64,000 bases of DNA from Ruminococcaceae bacterium HV4-5-B5C (GTDB lineage Bacteria; Bacillota; Clostridia; Oscillospirales; Acutalibacteraceae), in assembly GCA_900184925.1 (NCBI GenBank), contig FXYJ02000004.1, forward strand, positions 296,257-360,256, read 5' to 3'. Below, piece by piece: positions 51,214-61,013 of the stretch (position 1 is its first letter; each line of letters opens with the position of its first letter). Position numbers and translations under genes: made by a program. A model generated the notes under the pieces. It was given only the letters and a program-made list of their open reading frames with translations. It searched no databases and was not told the DNA's origin.

Positions 51214-52356
51214 CTAAAAATCCACCTGCGTGCCATAATAAACACACCTGACGAATTTTTTCATATCCCCGACCGGCACTTTAATCGGGTTTGCTGCGGT
51301 AGCACCCAGCATGGAATTTTCTACAAGTGCATCATAGCTTTGAAGGAACCGGTCTTCCTCAATTCCATATTCGGCAAAGCAGCGGGGAATCCTTAGTTTT
51401 TGCCCCAGCTTTTCAACAACTTCAATCACGCTGCTGCCAAGTGCATCGGAAAGGATCCGGTACCGCTCCGCCACAAAAGCGTCCTTCCGGTTGTAAACCA
51501 TGGAGTAAGGCAGGATTACCGCATTGGCAAGGCCGTGAGCAAGGTTGAACATGCCGCCGAACGCGTGAGATACCCCGTGCACCATGCCGAGACCTGCGTT
51601 TGAGAACGCCATGCCGGCCATGCACTGGTAATCGTGCATTTTCTGGCGGCTCTCAATTGAACCGGTCTCGTAGGAAACCGGAAGCCAGCGGACAATTCCT
51701 TCGACCGCCGACTTTGCGAGCGCATCGGTAAAGGTATCCCCCGTTTTGTTCACATAGCACTCCAGCGCGTGGGTCAGGGCATCCATCCCGGTTTCGGCCA
51801 CAATCTGTTTCGGCAGTGTAAGTGTAAGGTTTCCGTCCAGAATGGCAATATCCGGGCGAATGATTTCCGTGCGGAAGGCTACTTTCAGATTCTTTTCGGG
51901 GTAGGTAATTACCGTCACGTGGGTCACTTCGCTGGCGGTACCCGATGTGGACGGAATCGCAATCAGTCTGGTCCTGCCTTTCGCCTGCGGCAGTTCCACC
52001 CGCGTTACATTGTCGAAATTCAACTCCGGGTGCTCATAAAAAAGCATGACCGCTTTTGCCGCGTCGATTGGCGAGCCGCCGCCGACTGCGACAAACAGAT
52101 CCGGCTGAAAGCGATTCGCCGCTTCCAGTGCTTTCAGGACCTGCTCTTTAGTCGGGTTTTTGCTGATTCCCGGGTAAACAAGAATCTCGCTGCCGTCCCG
52201 TTGCAGGAACGACTGAACTTTGTCGATCACCCCGGACGCAAACATGGATTTTCCGCCGGTAATCACCATCGCCCTGCTGCATTCTATTTGTTTCAGATAT
52301 TCCAGAGATCCAGGCCCGGTGACGACATGAGTGCCGTGCAATGTAATTACTTTCAT
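51214..52356 (-). CDS. Iron-containing alcohol dehydrogenase
   Basis: This NAD(P)-dependent enzyme reduces an aldehyde or oxidises an alcohol. The 380-residue protein has the nucleotide site VAVGGGSPIDAAKAVM (about 95-110), the metal ligands in GMDALTHALECYVN (about 192-205) and HGVSHAFGGMFNLAHGLANAVILP (about 260-283). GGAGGG precedes the ATG. It is the last gene of the amine-catabolism cluster, 37 bases after the SDR gene; it could deal with the aldehyde formed by the aminotransferase or phospho-lyase step. Confidence 0.95.
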   Translation of the reverse strand: MKVITLHGTHVVTGPGSLEYLKQIECSRAMVITGGKSMFASGVIDKVQSFLQRDGSEILVYPGISKNPTKEQVLKALEAANRFQPDLFVAVGGGSPIDAAKAVMLFYEHPELNFDNVTRVELPQAKGRTRLIAIPSTSGTASEVTHVTVITYPEKNLKVAFRTEIIRPDIAILDGNLTLTLPKQIVAETGMDALTHALECYVNKTGDTFTDALAKSAVEGIVRWLPVSYETGSIESRQKMHDYQCMAGMAFSNAGLGMVHGVSHAFGGMFNLAHGLANAVILPYSMVYNRKDAFVAERYRILSDALGSSVIEVVEKLGQKLRIPRCFAEYGIEEDRFLQSYDALVENSMLGATAANPIKVPVGDMKKFVRCVYYGTQVDF

Positions 52357-52393
52357 AGAAACCCTCCTGCTTCAAATAAAAACGACAGACGGA

Positions 52394-53197
52394 TTACCGG
52401 ATTCCCATGACATGTGTCTCCGGCAACAAACTGCCTCCGTCGATTACGAATTCGGAACCGGTAATGTAGGAAGAAGCCTCTCCCGCAAGAAAAACGGCGA
52501 GTGCTCCAACGTCGCGCGGCGTCCCCAGACGCCCCACGGGGACTTCCGAAGCAATTCCGTCCAGTACGGACTGGGGCGCATCGGGATTGGTGGCTGCAGC
52601 GCTTCTCCGGACGTTTGGAGTCAGAACAAACCCGGGGCAGATCGCGTTTACGGTTATGTTATCTTTTGCCACCTCGACCGCCAGCGATTTTGTAAAGCCG
52701 ATCAGACCGGCTTTCGTCATGGCATAAGCCGTATACCCGGGGTCGCTGACATATGGCCCCGTAACGGAAGCGATGTTGACGATACGGCCCCATCGTTTTT
52801 CAATCATCGAAGGCAGAACAGCTTTGGTGACATTCCAGGTGCCTTTTAAATTGGTGTCAATATGCAGGTCGCGCAGCTGCTCCGTAAAATCCGTGAAGCG
52901 CGAAAGCCGCGCAACTCCGGCGTTATTAACCAGAATATCGATCCTGCCGAACTCCTTAACAACCGCTTGCGTTCCACTTTTTACGCTTTGCAAATCGGTT
53001 ACGTCAAGAAGCATGGCCTGAGCCCGTCCACCCTCCCCTGTGATTTTCAAAACGGCCTCACGGACCGAGTCGGAGCGGCCTGCCAGAATAACCGATGCGC
53101 CGTTTTCAGCAAGTTCCCTCGCAATGCCAAAACCAATGCCGGAACCCGCCCCGGTAACCAGCGCAACTTTATGAGAAAGCGGACCGTCACTCTTCAA
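52394..53197 (-). CDS. Short-chain dehydrogenase/reductase
   Basis: The protein of about 267 residues has the NAD(P) loop VTGAGSGIGFGIA (about 15-27), NNAGVARLS (about 91), NIASVTGPYVSDPGYTAYAMTKAG with the catalytic Ser, Tyr and Lys (about 140-163), and CPGFVLTPNVRR. It starts inside the end of the kinase gene, so translation is coupled; GTG 53206 and TTG 53197 are both possible starts and I chose the TTG. It probably reduces or oxidises a hydroxyl group of the pathway intermediate. Substrate not known. Confidence 0.9.
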   Translation of the reverse strand: MKSDGPLSHKVALVTGAGSGIGFGIARELAENGASVILAGRSDSVREAVLKITGEGGRAQAMLLDVTDLQSVKSGTQAVVKEFGRIDILVNNAGVARLSRFTDFTEQLRDLHIDTNLKGTWNVTKAVLPSMIEKRWGRIVNIASVTGPYVSDPGYTAYAMTKAGLIGFTKSLAVEVAKDNITVNAICPGFVLTPNVRRSAAATNPDAPQSVLDGIASEVPVGRLGTPRDVGALAVFLAGEASSYITGSEFVIDGGSLLPETHVMGIR

Positions 53198-54200
53198 CAG
53201 GCTCACTTCCCTTCCGATACAGAAGCGCCATCCGGCGCGTCTGTTCCAGATATCCAGGTCCGACCGATTTTGCGGTATCGCTGCCGCTGTGACTGCTGAG
53301 CCACCCCAGGCGCACAATTCGCCGCAGGAGAAGGAAGGTGGGGATTTCTCTGCAATCTTCTTCCGTAAGGCTTCGCTTTGTCTGGTACCCGCTCAGCCAG
53401 GCGTTTGTCAAAGCCGGAAGGTTTTCGCTGTACTCGACAAGACTGCACCCGAGGTCATATAAAAACCAGCCGTATCCGCAGTCATCAAAATCAATCACCT
53501 GCAGCGCATCTCCGTCGGCAATGACATTGGAAAGATGCAGGTCTGAATGGATAAGCCCATAACGCGATGGACTCTTCCCGTAATTTTCAAGCCTGCGCCC
53601 GATCAAAGCGGCAGTCTCACGGAACAGGTGGCTGTCGTCTGCCGTCAGGCCGGGATACTCCCGCCATGAACCCCACCGCGCGTTCGGGCCAAGCAGGTTT
53701 TCAAAATCCCACGAAAAACGCGGAAGACGGCGCACTTCGCAATTCTCTTCCGCCTGCCGGTGCAGAGAGGCGGCAATTGCACCGATGCCCGCAGTCTTTT
53801 CAAGCAGTTCCCGACCGTGAAGTTCGCGGACGGTCTTCCCCGGGAGAAAAGAAAAGAGAGAACAGAAATAACGCGTTCCGCTCTGCGGAGAGACAAAGGA
53901 CTGCAGCAGATTCCCGTCAATTCCGGCATAAACCTCCGGCACAGCAACGGCTCCGTCTCTGCGGATCAGCTCCATCCAGCGCAGTTCCGCAAGGAGTTCT
54001 TCTTCCGTGTGATAAAAAGGGCGGTTAACCCGCAGAATTGCCTTCCCCATGGGGGTGAAAACGGTAAAAGTCAGATTTTCAGAATTCTTCAGCAGTTCAA
54101 TTTTTGTGTTCTCCGCACAGGAATAGAGAACCGGGAAATTCTCCCGAACTACTTGCCAAAGCAGGATCGGCGTGTCCGTTTTCCAAAATGCAGCAGTCAT
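53187..54200 (-). CDS. APH-fold phosphotransferase (small-molecule kinase)
   Basis: The 337-residue protein has the aminoglycoside-phosphotransferase fold: the nucleotide part AILRVNRPFYHTEEELLAEL (about 53-72), the catalytic loop LIHSDLHLSN (Asp near residue 220) and the metal aspartate in VIDFDDCGYGW (about 237-240). The family includes choline, homoserine and hydroxylysine kinases; true drug resistance is unlikely in this setting. Its start overlaps the stop of the class III aminotransferase gene in ATGA. This close link recalls hydroxylysine kinase and its PLP phospho-lyase partner, so I infer that it phosphorylates a hydroxylated amine. Confidence 0.87.
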   Translation of the reverse strand: MTAAFWKTDTPILLWQVVRENFPVLYSCAENTKIELLKNSENLTFTVFTPMGKAILRVNRPFYHTEEELLAELRWMELIRRDGAVAVPEVYAGIDGNLLQSFVSPQSGTRYFCSLFSFLPGKTVRELHGRELLEKTAGIGAIAASLHRQAEENCEVRRLPRFSWDFENLLGPNARWGSWREYPGLTADDSHLFRETAALIGRRLENYGKSPSRYGLIHSDLHLSNVIADGDALQVIDFDDCGYGWFLYDLGCSLVEYSENLPALTNAWLSGYQTKRSLTEEDCREIPTFLLLRRIVRLGWLSSHSGSDTAKSVGPGYLEQTRRMALLYRKGSEPVEE

Positions 54201-55450
54201 TTTCTTTTCCGGTTTCGGCAGGCGGCCTTGAGCCCTGCGTCGATTTTCTCAAACAATTCGTCAAGATAAGCCTGATCACAGAGAAGCCCGAGCTTCAACT
54301 GAAGGGTATTGGGATGGAGCCGTGCGTTGTGCGCCCAGACTCCGTTGTCGTACAGCGGTTTCACAACGGAAACGCTGGCGTCTTCGCAGTCAAAATTCAG
54401 CCCCATAATCACGCCCCGCTGGGAGTAGCTTTTGAGGAATCCGGGGTAACGCGCCATCAGCTCTTCCACGTTTTTTCTGAGCTGCTGCTTATTCCGGTGA
54501 ACATTTTCTACCGTAGACTGACGGGTAGTGATTTCCAACACCTTGGAGGCGACCCGGCACCCGATTTCCGACCCGCCGCAGGTGGAACCGTGCAGGCGAC
54601 CGATTTCAAACAGCCATTTTCCGGCATTGCGGTTCATGACGGTTGCAGAAATCGGGTATACCCCTCCGCCGAAGCCCTTTGCGGTGACAATCATATCCGG
54701 CTGAAGGTCTTCGTGCTCAAAGCCCCACAGTTTTCCGGTACGCATCAGCCCCGTCTGGACTTCATCTGCCACATAGAAAGCGCCGTATTTTTCGCACAGA
54801 TGCTTTACGGCTTTCAGATAACCCGGCGCAGGCAACGGAAACCCGTAGGTTGCAAGAATTGTTTCCACCAGAACGCAGGCCGTATCTTCTTTTTTCAGTT
54901 CCGCCTCCATTGCGTCGATATCATTCAGCGGAACCTGCACAAACATGCCGGGTTCCCCTTCACAGTGGAACGGAACCTTGAATTTATCGTCGCCCGCCGA
55001 CACCGCCAGCCCCGTATGGCCGTGGTAACATCCCTTGATGGAAACTACCTTTTTGCGGCCGGTTGCGTAACGTGCGCTCTTGATTGCCACATCGACCGCC
55101 TCGCCGCCACAGGTGGAAAACACCGAATAATTCAGATCGCCCGGGCAAAGCCCCGCAAGCTGTTCCGCAAGCTCCGCCCTTGCAATTGAGGGAAAATGGT
55201 GGTTCCCAACGTCAAACTCTTCCGTTGCGTGGATCATCGTCTCCAACACTTCGGGATTCCGGTGGCCGAGATTATAGGTTCCGCCGTTCAGGTGGATATC
55301 CATAAATTCCGCGCCGTCCATGTCCCAGAAGCGGTAGCCCTCGCGCTTCCCCATCACCAGGTCAATGCCTTTCCCGTGCCAGTCCTCCACTTTGCTCGGG
55401 TTCCAGTATTCGCGGCTCTTTCGCAGTATTTCTTCTTTCTCTTTTGTCAT
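54197..55450 (-). CDS. Class III aminotransferase-family PLP enzyme (possible phospho-lyase)
   Basis: The 417-residue protein has DMDGAEFMDIHLNGGTYNLGHRNPEV, the PLP-phosphate site STCGGEAVDVAIKSAR (about 112-127), VKGCYHGHTG (about 138), the aspartate in YVADEVQTGLMRTG (about 223-236) and the Schiff-base lysine in VTAKGFGGGVYPI (about 252). It could transaminate a terminal amine. The coupled kinase gene raises the other option known for the family, ethanolamine-phosphate or phosphohydroxylysine phospho-lyase, which removes ammonia and phosphate to give an aldehyde. CAGGAG lies 10 bases before the ATG. Confidence 0.9.
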   Translation of the reverse strand: MTKEKEEILRKSREYWNPSKVEDWHGKGIDLVMGKREGYRFWDMDGAEFMDIHLNGGTYNLGHRNPEVLETMIHATEEFDVGNHHFPSIARAELAEQLAGLCPGDLNYSVFSTCGGEAVDVAIKSARYATGRKKVVSIKGCYHGHTGLAVSAGDDKFKVPFHCEGEPGMFVQVPLNDIDAMEAELKKEDTACVLVETILATYGFPLPAPGYLKAVKHLCEKYGAFYVADEVQTGLMRTGKLWGFEHEDLQPDMIVTAKGFGGGVYPISATVMNRNAGKWLFEIGRLHGSTCGGSEIGCRVASKVLEITTRQSTVENVHRNKQQLRKNVEELMARYPGFLKSYSQRGVIMGLNFDCEDASVSVVKPLYDNGVWAHNARLHPNTLQLKLGLLCDQAYLDELFEKIDAGLKAACRNRKRK

Positions 55451-55482
55451 GGTGTGAATACTCCTGCCGGATAAAATTTGTC

Positions 55483-56283
55483 TTATTCCTCTTCAAGAAG
55501 CTCTTCCTGAATCTGATTTTTCGGTTCGCGGCCGAAGAGTGTCTTTGCATTTGAAAGAATCATCGCCAGTGTGATCAGCACGATTACGATGGCCGCGATG
55601 GCCGTAATGGTCGGGTCAAGCTGCTGGTTGAGGCCGTCCCAGATCTTTTTCGGAAGCGTTGTAACGTTCACGCCGCAGATAAACTGCGAAACGACAATTT
55701 CGTCAAACGAAGTCGCGAAGGCAAACATGGCACCGGAAAACAGCGCGGGCTTGATAATGGGAACCGTCACCCTCAGAAACGTTATGAGGCTGTTGGCGCC
55801 GAGGCTTCGCGATGCCAGCTCATAGTTCGGGTTCAACCCGGCCATGCTCGCAAGAACCGTGCGGATAACAAAAGGAACCGCCATCAGAATATGCGCAATC
55901 AGCAGACCGCTGAAATTGCCGGAAAGGCTTAACCCGGCTTCAAAGCGGTAAACCGCAACGCCGATAATAATGCCCGGGACAAGCATCGGCATCATAAAGG
56001 CTTCCGTTACGGCGCTTTTGCCTTTAAACTCCGATCTGGAAATTCCAATTGCCGCAAAAGTCCCGAGGATCAGCGAAATGACCGTCGCGGCAACGGCAAG
56101 CTCTATGCTGACCTGCAGCGCTCCGACCCACTGGGGATCACTGAAAAACGCCTGATACCACTGGGTGGAAAATCCCGGAGGAGGAAACTGAAGATACCGG
56201 GAGGCACTGAACGACATGGGGATAATAATAAGCACCGGAAGAACCAGAAAAAGCAGAACCAGTATCGTAAAAAGCCACAGCAT
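55483..56283 (-). CDS. potC: PotC-like ABC permease
   Basis: The 266-residue protein has six membrane segments and the EAA loop ELASRSLGANSLITFLRVTVPIIKPAL (about 160-186), which docks the ATPase. It is the second permease of a spermidine/putrescine-type importer. GGGAGAG precedes the ATG, and it starts 18 bases after the PotB-like gene. The C-terminus is acidic (EELLEEE). Confidence 0.93.
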   Translation of the reverse strand: MLWLFTILVLLFLVLPVLIIIPMSFSASRYLQFPPPGFSTQWYQAFFSDPQWVGALQVSIELAVAATVISLILGTFAAIGISRSEFKGKSAVTEAFMMPMLVPGIIIGVAVYRFEAGLSLSGNFSGLLIAHILMAVPFVIRTVLASMAGLNPNYELASRSLGANSLITFLRVTVPIIKPALFSGAMFAFATSFDEIVVSQFICGVNVTTLPKKIWDGLNQQLDPTITAIAAIVIVLITLAMILSNAKTLFGREPKNQIQEELLEEE

Positions 56284-56301
56284 GAACAGTCTCTCCCTTC
56301 T

Positions 56302-57195
56302 CTACCACAGTTTTTCGACTTTCATGACCTTCTTGGAGAAGAACAGGATCACATAGGTGAATATCAGCAGGATCACGGAAATGGCGGATGCAAACGGCCA
56401 GTTCATCAGCCTGTTGATCTGAACCTGAATTTCCTGTGAAATCATCATGTTCTTTGTTCCGCCAAGCAGAGACGGCGTAATGTAATAGCCAATGCTGCTG
56501 ACGAAAACAATGATTGCGCCGCAGGAGACACCCGGCATGCTGAGCGGGACGAAAATGCGGAAAAAAGTATGCGCTTTCCCCGCCCCGAGCGTCCGGGAAG
56601 CCAAAATCATATTGCGGTCGATCCCTTTCATGACCGGGTACAGCGACAGTATCATATACGGCAGAAGAATGTGCGTCATGCCGATGTAGATGCCGACTTC
56701 GTTGTGCAGAAGCGCCAGAGGCTGATGAATCAGGCCAAGCGACTTCAGAATGCTGTTCACCACGCCGTCGGTCTGCAGCAGGATCATCCACGCGTAAGTG
56801 CGGACCAGCAGACTGGTCCAGAACGGGATCATGACCGCGATCATAAGCAGGCAGCTTATTTTTTTCGAGCAGACCGTCATGGCATACGCCACCGGATACC
56901 CAAGGATGAGGCAGCTCAGGGTCACGACAAGGCTGACGCGGAATGTGGTTGCAATCACTTTAAGGTACACGTCGCTGCCGAAGAACTTAACATACGATCC
57001 GGCTGCAAAGGCTCCCTGCGCGTCGGTAAAGCTCAGTGCAAAGATCTGAAGCAGCGGCCAGATCAAAAAGATCAGGAAAAATAACGCCGGAGGGATGATC
57101 AGCATCCATGGTTTCAGTCTGCTTTTTTTGACTGGATTTGTTTCCGCGGTTTGTAAGCCTGTTCTCTGCAGGGCAAGTTCCATATCTTTGAGCAT
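56302..57195 (-). CDS. potB: PotB-like ABC permease
   Basis: The 297-residue protein has six membrane segments beginning at about 30 (WMLIIPPALFFLIFLIWPLL) and the EAA loop MILASRTLGAGKAHTFFRIFVPLSMPGV (about 195-222). ATG 57195 follows GGAGG by 8 bases. It forms the membrane channel with PotC. It is preceded by the binding protein gene across a 95-base gap. Confidence 0.93.
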   Translation of the reverse strand: MLKDMELALQRTGLQTAETNPVKKSRLKPWMLIIPPALFFLIFLIWPLLQIFALSFTDAQGAFAAGSYVKFFGSDVYLKVIATTFRVSLVVTLSCLILGYPVAYAMTVCSKKISCLLMIAVMIPFWTSLLVRTYAWMILLQTDGVVNSILKSLGLIHQPLALLHNEVGIYIGMTHILLPYMILSLYPVMKGIDRNMILASRTLGAGKAHTFFRIFVPLSMPGVSCGAIIVFVSSIGYYITPSLLGGTKNMMISQEIQVQINRLMNWPFASAISVILLIFTYVILFFSKKVMKVEKLW

Positions 57196-57290
57196 AATCA
57201 ATTCCTCCTGCCGGTATGGTTTCTCCTGATTTCAACGGAATGAAGAGGCAGCGCGCCGCAGCGTCATCTCCGCTACGGCGGCTGCAAAGA

Positions 57291-58406
57291 TCATGACTGG
57301 AGTTTCCACTCCTGAAAGCGCTGGTAAACCTTGTCGTAATTGTCAACCCACCACTGGACATTATAGTAGACCTGATTCTTTATTTTTTCGGGCGAGGATG
57401 CAAGCTTGTCGATCTGCTCCTTTGTCATCAGTTTGTATGCATTTTCGTTCGCGGGCGCATTGCCGGGATATTCGACCGAATAATTTGCAACAATCTGAGC
57501 GGATGTCGCATAAGCAATAAAATCGTTTGCCATTTCAACATTTTTGGAGCCTTTGCCGATGACCCAGGAATCCGCCGCGATGATCGCTTCGTTCGGGTCA
57601 AAGTCAATCGACTGCCCTTCGGCCTTTGCCGCAATTACACGGCCGGGCCACAGCTCGCCGAGCGCGTCGTCGCCGCTGTTCAGCAGCTGAACCGACTGAG
57701 ACCCGGAATCCCAGAAGGTGGAGATGTCTTTTTTGTGCTTATCTAAAAATTTGAAAGCACGGTCCACATCGAGCGGATACAGTTTATCCATCGGTACGCC
57801 GTCCGCCATCAGAACCGCTTCCAGCATCGACATCGGGTTGGAGTACAGGGTGCGGTTTCCGGGGAATTTCGATGTGTCGAAAAATTCCTTCCACGTTTTC
57901 GGGTGATTGGCCTGTGAAAATTTCGTGGTGTTCCAGGAGATGCAGATCGGTGGGCACTCCGAAGGAACCGAGTAATCGGTGACGAAATTTTTGATGAGGC
58001 CGTCTTTTTTGATGACGTTGTAGTCAAGCTTTTCAAACAGGCCCTGTTTTTCGCCGCGGAACGCGAAGTCCGTGTCGACATCCCAGACGTCGACTTCCAT
58101 CTTGTTCGCCTGAACGGCCGCTTTCACCTTAGCCGGAGTAGGGTCTGTGTCTTCTTTAATCGTGCAGCCGTATTTCTGCGCAAAGGTGTCGAAAATTGTT
58201 TTCTTCTGGGCCGCCTGAATCGCGCCGCCCCAGCTGCAGACCGTGAGCGTCTTGCCGGACCACTTTTTCCCTCCGGTCGTATTGGCCGCCGCCGCGGAAG
58301 AGGAGCCTGAGCTGCCGGCGCAGGCCGTCATGGAACAGATCATTGCCGCTGCCGTGAAACCTGCCGCAATGCGCGAACCGTTTTTCCTGACTGTTTTCTC
58401 TTTCAT
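57291..58406 (-). CDS. potD: PotD-like substrate-binding lipoprotein
   Basis: The 371-residue protein has a lipoprotein signal (FTAAAMICSMTAC, lipid cysteine near residue 25), a Ser/Gly/Ala-rich linker, then a periplasmic-binding type 2 fold: LTVCSWGGAIQAAQKKTIFDTFAQKYG and WDVDTDFAFRGEKQGLFEKLDYN. It is an ABC binding protein for polyamine-like ligands, but polyamine-contacting residues cannot be confirmed by eye. I chose ATG 58406 because GGAGG is 7 bases upstream. It should set the substrate of the importer. Confidence 0.92.
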   Translation of the reverse strand: MKEKTVRKNGSRIAAGFTAAAMICSMTACAGSSGSSSAAAANTTGGKKWSGKTLTVCSWGGAIQAAQKKTIFDTFAQKYGCTIKEDTDPTPAKVKAAVQANKMEVDVWDVDTDFAFRGEKQGLFEKLDYNVIKKDGLIKNFVTDYSVPSECPPICISWNTTKFSQANHPKTWKEFFDTSKFPGNRTLYSNPMSMLEAVLMADGVPMDKLYPLDVDRAFKFLDKHKKDISTFWDSGSQSVQLLNSGDDALGELWPGRVIAAKAEGQSIDFDPNEAIIAADSWVIGKGSKNVEMANDFIAYATSAQIVANYSVEYPGNAPANENAYKLMTKEQIDKLASSPEKIKNQVYYNVQWWVDNYDKVYQRFQEWKLQS

Positions 58407-58455
58407 AATAGTGCCTCCTCTTTGAACCCTTTTCAGATGGATTTGTGAATTGTCT

Positions 58456-59529
58456 TTACGGTTTGACCTGCACGATATCTTCTTCCAGAACACCGAGCAA
58501 AACTTCGTCCCCTACATTAAGAGACAGAGAACTGGTCGTAAAAACTTTTACCTTCATGTGATGGCCGTTTTGCAGCCTGACCTTCAGTTTGAGTGAATCT
58601 CCAATGTAAACGCTCTGTTCGATTACGCCGCGGAATTTCAGTCCGGAAAAAGATTCCTCCACAAGATTGATTTTTTCAGGCCTGATCACGACATTCACAA
58701 TGTCGTTTTCCGAGTAGCTTTCACTCTGGTCCGGAGCAGGAACGACAAGGCCGTGGATGCTGATTTTTGCGGCGCCCTGCGCGTCGATCGACACCACGGG
58801 GCACGGAATGACATTTGCTTCCCCGATGAATTTGGCACAGAACACGGAAGCCGGTTTTTCATAGATCTCCACAGGAGAAGCAACCTGCTCAATCTGACCG
58901 TCCTTCATAATACAGACCTTCGTCGCCATAGTCAGGGCTTCTTCCTGGTCGTGTGTTACCGAAATTGTGGTGATACCAAGCTCACGGTGGATTTCCTTGA
59001 TTTCAAGCTGCATCTGTTTGCGGAGCTGCTTGTCGAGCGCGGCCATCGGCTCATCAAGCAAAAGAATGATCGGGTCAAAAACCAGCGCCCTCGCTAGAGC
59101 CACACGCTGCTGCTGCCCGCCGCTCAGTTCACGGGGATAACGGGAAGCATATTCCGAAAGGCGCACGCGCTTCAGAATTGCGCCGATTTTTTCCTTCCGC
59201 TCGTTTTTTGGCATTTGGCGGACGCTGAGCGGGTAGTCGACGTTTTTGTAGACATTCATGTGGGGAAACAAAGCGTAATTCTGGAACAGCATCCCAATGT
59301 TCCGCTTATGAATCGGCGTCTGTGAAACGTCGTTTCCGTTAACCAGAATTCTTCCGTCCGTCGGGTCTTCAAACCCGGCGATCATTTTCAGCAGGGTCGT
59401 TTTTCCAGCTCCACTCGGGCCCAGAATGGTCAGAAACTCGCCGTCGCTGATATCAATGCTCACGTCCTTAATGACATGGGTCTGTTTGTAATTTTTATTG
59501 ATGTGCTGCAGCCTAATGTTGGCACCCAC
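58456..59529 (-). CDS. potA: PotA-like ABC ATPase
   Basis: The 357-residue protein has Walker [19 protein letters not shown] (about residues 36-53), signature ELSGGQQQRVALARAL (about 135-150), Walker B ILLLDEPMAALDKQ (about 155-168) and a C-terminal TOBE domain (VVIRPEKINLVEES onward). GTG 59529 starts 8 bases after GGGGGG. It drives the PotBCD-type importer. The order A-D-B-C differs from the E. coli potABCD order. Confidence 0.95.
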   Translation of the reverse strand: MGANIRLQHINKNYKQTHVIKDVSIDISDGEFLTILGPSGAGKTTLLKMIAGFEDPTDGRILVNGNDVSQTPIHKRNIGMLFQNYALFPHMNVYKNVDYPLSVRQMPKNERKEKIGAILKRVRLSEYASRYPRELSGGQQQRVALARALVFDPIILLLDEPMAALDKQLRKQMQLEIKEIHRELGITTISVTHDQEEALTMATKVCIMKDGQIEQVASPVEIYEKPASVFCAKFIGEANVIPCPVVSIDAQGAAKISIHGLVVPAPDQSESYSENDIVNVVIRPEKINLVEESFSGLKFRGVIEQSVYIGDSLKLKVRLQNGHHMKVKVFTTSSLSLNVGDEVLLGVLEEDIVQVKP

Positions 59530-59632
59530 TGTTGGTTCCCCCCATCTGTGTTTCAGTTATAAAAAAGCAGGGGCGCAGATGAATCAAAATTCATAAGCGC
59601 CCTTGCTTCTTATTTCATCAATTGAATGCCGG

Positions 59633-60841
59633 TCAGATTTCTTCCGAAACCTTTTTCATGATCTCATATGCCTTATCGCAGTCTTCTTTTGTCGCGATCA
59701 GCGGCGGAATCAGGCGGATGACATTGTCGCCGATCAGAGTCACAAGCATTTTATTGTCAAAGCAGCCGTGCTTCACCTTTAATCCGACCGGCCCGTCGTA
59801 AACAATGCCGATCATCAGCCCACGCCCGCGCACTTCCTTCACATGCGGCATGGTGCGAAGTTTCTCCATGAGATAGGCACCGACCTTCTTCGCGTTGCCC
59901 GCAAGGTCACGGTCCAGAAGTTCCGTGATCTGCGCCAGGGAAGCCGCACAGCAGACCGCATTTCCTCCGTAGGTGGTGCCGTGGGAGCCCATGGTGAACG
60001 ACTTTGCAATTTCGTCGCTTGTTACCACCGCGGAGATCGGCATTCCCCCGCCCATCGCTTTTGCCATCGTGAGCAGATCCGGCTTGATGCCGTAGTGCAT
60101 AAACGCCATGATATCGCCCGTTCTGCACCACCCGGTCTGGACTTCGTCGAACATCAGCAGGATGTGCTTTTCGTCGCACAGTTTGCGCAGGCCCCTCATG
60201 AATTCTTCCGTCGCCGGAACCACTCCGCCCTCGCCCTGAATCGGCTCGATCATAATGCCGATGGTATCGTCCGTTACCTGTTCGCGGAAGGCTTCCAAAT
60301 TGTTGTACTCCGCATAGGTAAACCCCGGGACAACCGGTTTAAAGCCGATCTGGCAGGCATTGTCCGGCTGACCGGTTGCGGACATAGCGCCGTATGTTCT
60401 GCCGTGGAACCCGCTTTTCGCCGTAATAATGTGGTATTTGTTCGGACCGTATTTTTCAACACCGTATTTCCTTGCCATTTTAATCATGGCTTCATTTGCT
60501 TCCGTCCCGGAATTCTGGTAGAAGATCTTGTCAAAGCCAAGCGTCGTGCAGATTTTTTTGGCAAGCAGGGCCTGAGGCAGCGTATAAGGGTAGTTGAATG
60601 TATGGATCACTTCCCCAACCTGGTCGCGGACGGCCGCCACCACCTTCGGATTGCAGTTCCCCGCGCTGTTCACAGCAATGCCTCCGTAAAAATCGAGGTA
60701 TGCCGTACCTTTTTCATCATAGAGATACATACCTTCCGCCCGTTCGCAAACAAAGTTGTAGCGTTCGTAGGTTTCAATCATGTACTTCCCGACCAGTTCT
60801 TTTACCTCTCCGGCAGTCAATCCATACTCTTTCAGTTTCAT
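59633..60841 (-). CDS. Class III aminotransferase (acetylornithine/putrescine-type)
   Basis: The 402-residue protein has YLDFYGGIAVNSAGNCNPKV, the PLP-phosphate site NSGTEANEAMIKMAR (about 107-121), SGFHGRTYGAMSATGQ (about 138-153), the aspartate in LLMFDEVQTGWCRTG (about 222-236), and the Schiff-base lysine in LLTMAKAMGGGMPI (about 252). It closely follows the ArgD/GabT/putrescine aminotransferase plan. It is the first structural gene after the cupin-HTH regulator and before the importer; it probably removes a terminal amino group from the imported compound. GCGAGGGA precedes the ATG. Confidence 0.93.
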   Translation of the reverse strand: MKLKEYGLTAGEVKELVGKYMIETYERYNFVCERAEGMYLYDEKGTAYLDFYGGIAVNSAGNCNPKVVAAVRDQVGEVIHTFNYPYTLPQALLAKKICTTLGFDKIFYQNSGTEANEAMIKMARKYGVEKYGPNKYHIITAKSGFHGRTYGAMSATGQPDNACQIGFKPVVPGFTYAEYNNLEAFREQVTDDTIGIMIEPIQGEGGVVPATEEFMRGLRKLCDEKHILLMFDEVQTGWCRTGDIMAFMHYGIKPDLLTMAKAMGGGMPISAVVTSDEIAKSFTMGSHGTTYGGNAVCCAASLAQITELLDRDLAGNAKKVGAYLMEKLRTMPHVKEVRGRGLMIGIVYDGPVGLKVKHGCFDNKMLVTLIGDNVIRLIPPLIATKEDCDKAYEIMKKVSEEI

Positions 60842-60924
60842 GTCTGATCCCTCGCAGTCAATTTATTTTTGATGCCGACGCGTCGTGAAATATTGAATTA
60901 ATTCAGTTTTAATCCTGCATAATA

Positions 60925-60971
60925 AAAAGGACAAAGACATTCCGCCATGTGCAGAACATCTTTGTCCTTTT
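60925..60971 (-). promoter_or_regulatory. Terminator-like hairpin in the operon leader
   Basis: On the minus strand a 13-bp perfect stem (AAAAGGACAAAGA and its complement, 60925-60937/60959-60971) ends in TTTTTATT. It lies downstream of the operon promoter at 61014 and 84 bases before the first gene, so it is a leader attenuator or a leaky terminator for the regulator gene. A 12-bp palindrome TGAATTAATTCA (60894-60905) and a 10-bp CGACGCGTCG (60876-60885) lie between it and the gene. Confidence 0.6.
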
Positions 60972-61013
60972 GGGTTTTTATATTCAGTTCCCGTTTGTGT
61001 TTCATTGCCTGTA

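Noticed and set aside
53187..54200. Aminoglycoside resistance kinase
   Set aside because: The fold is shared, but translational coupling with an aminotransferase and an SDR inside a transport and catabolic cluster points to metabolism.
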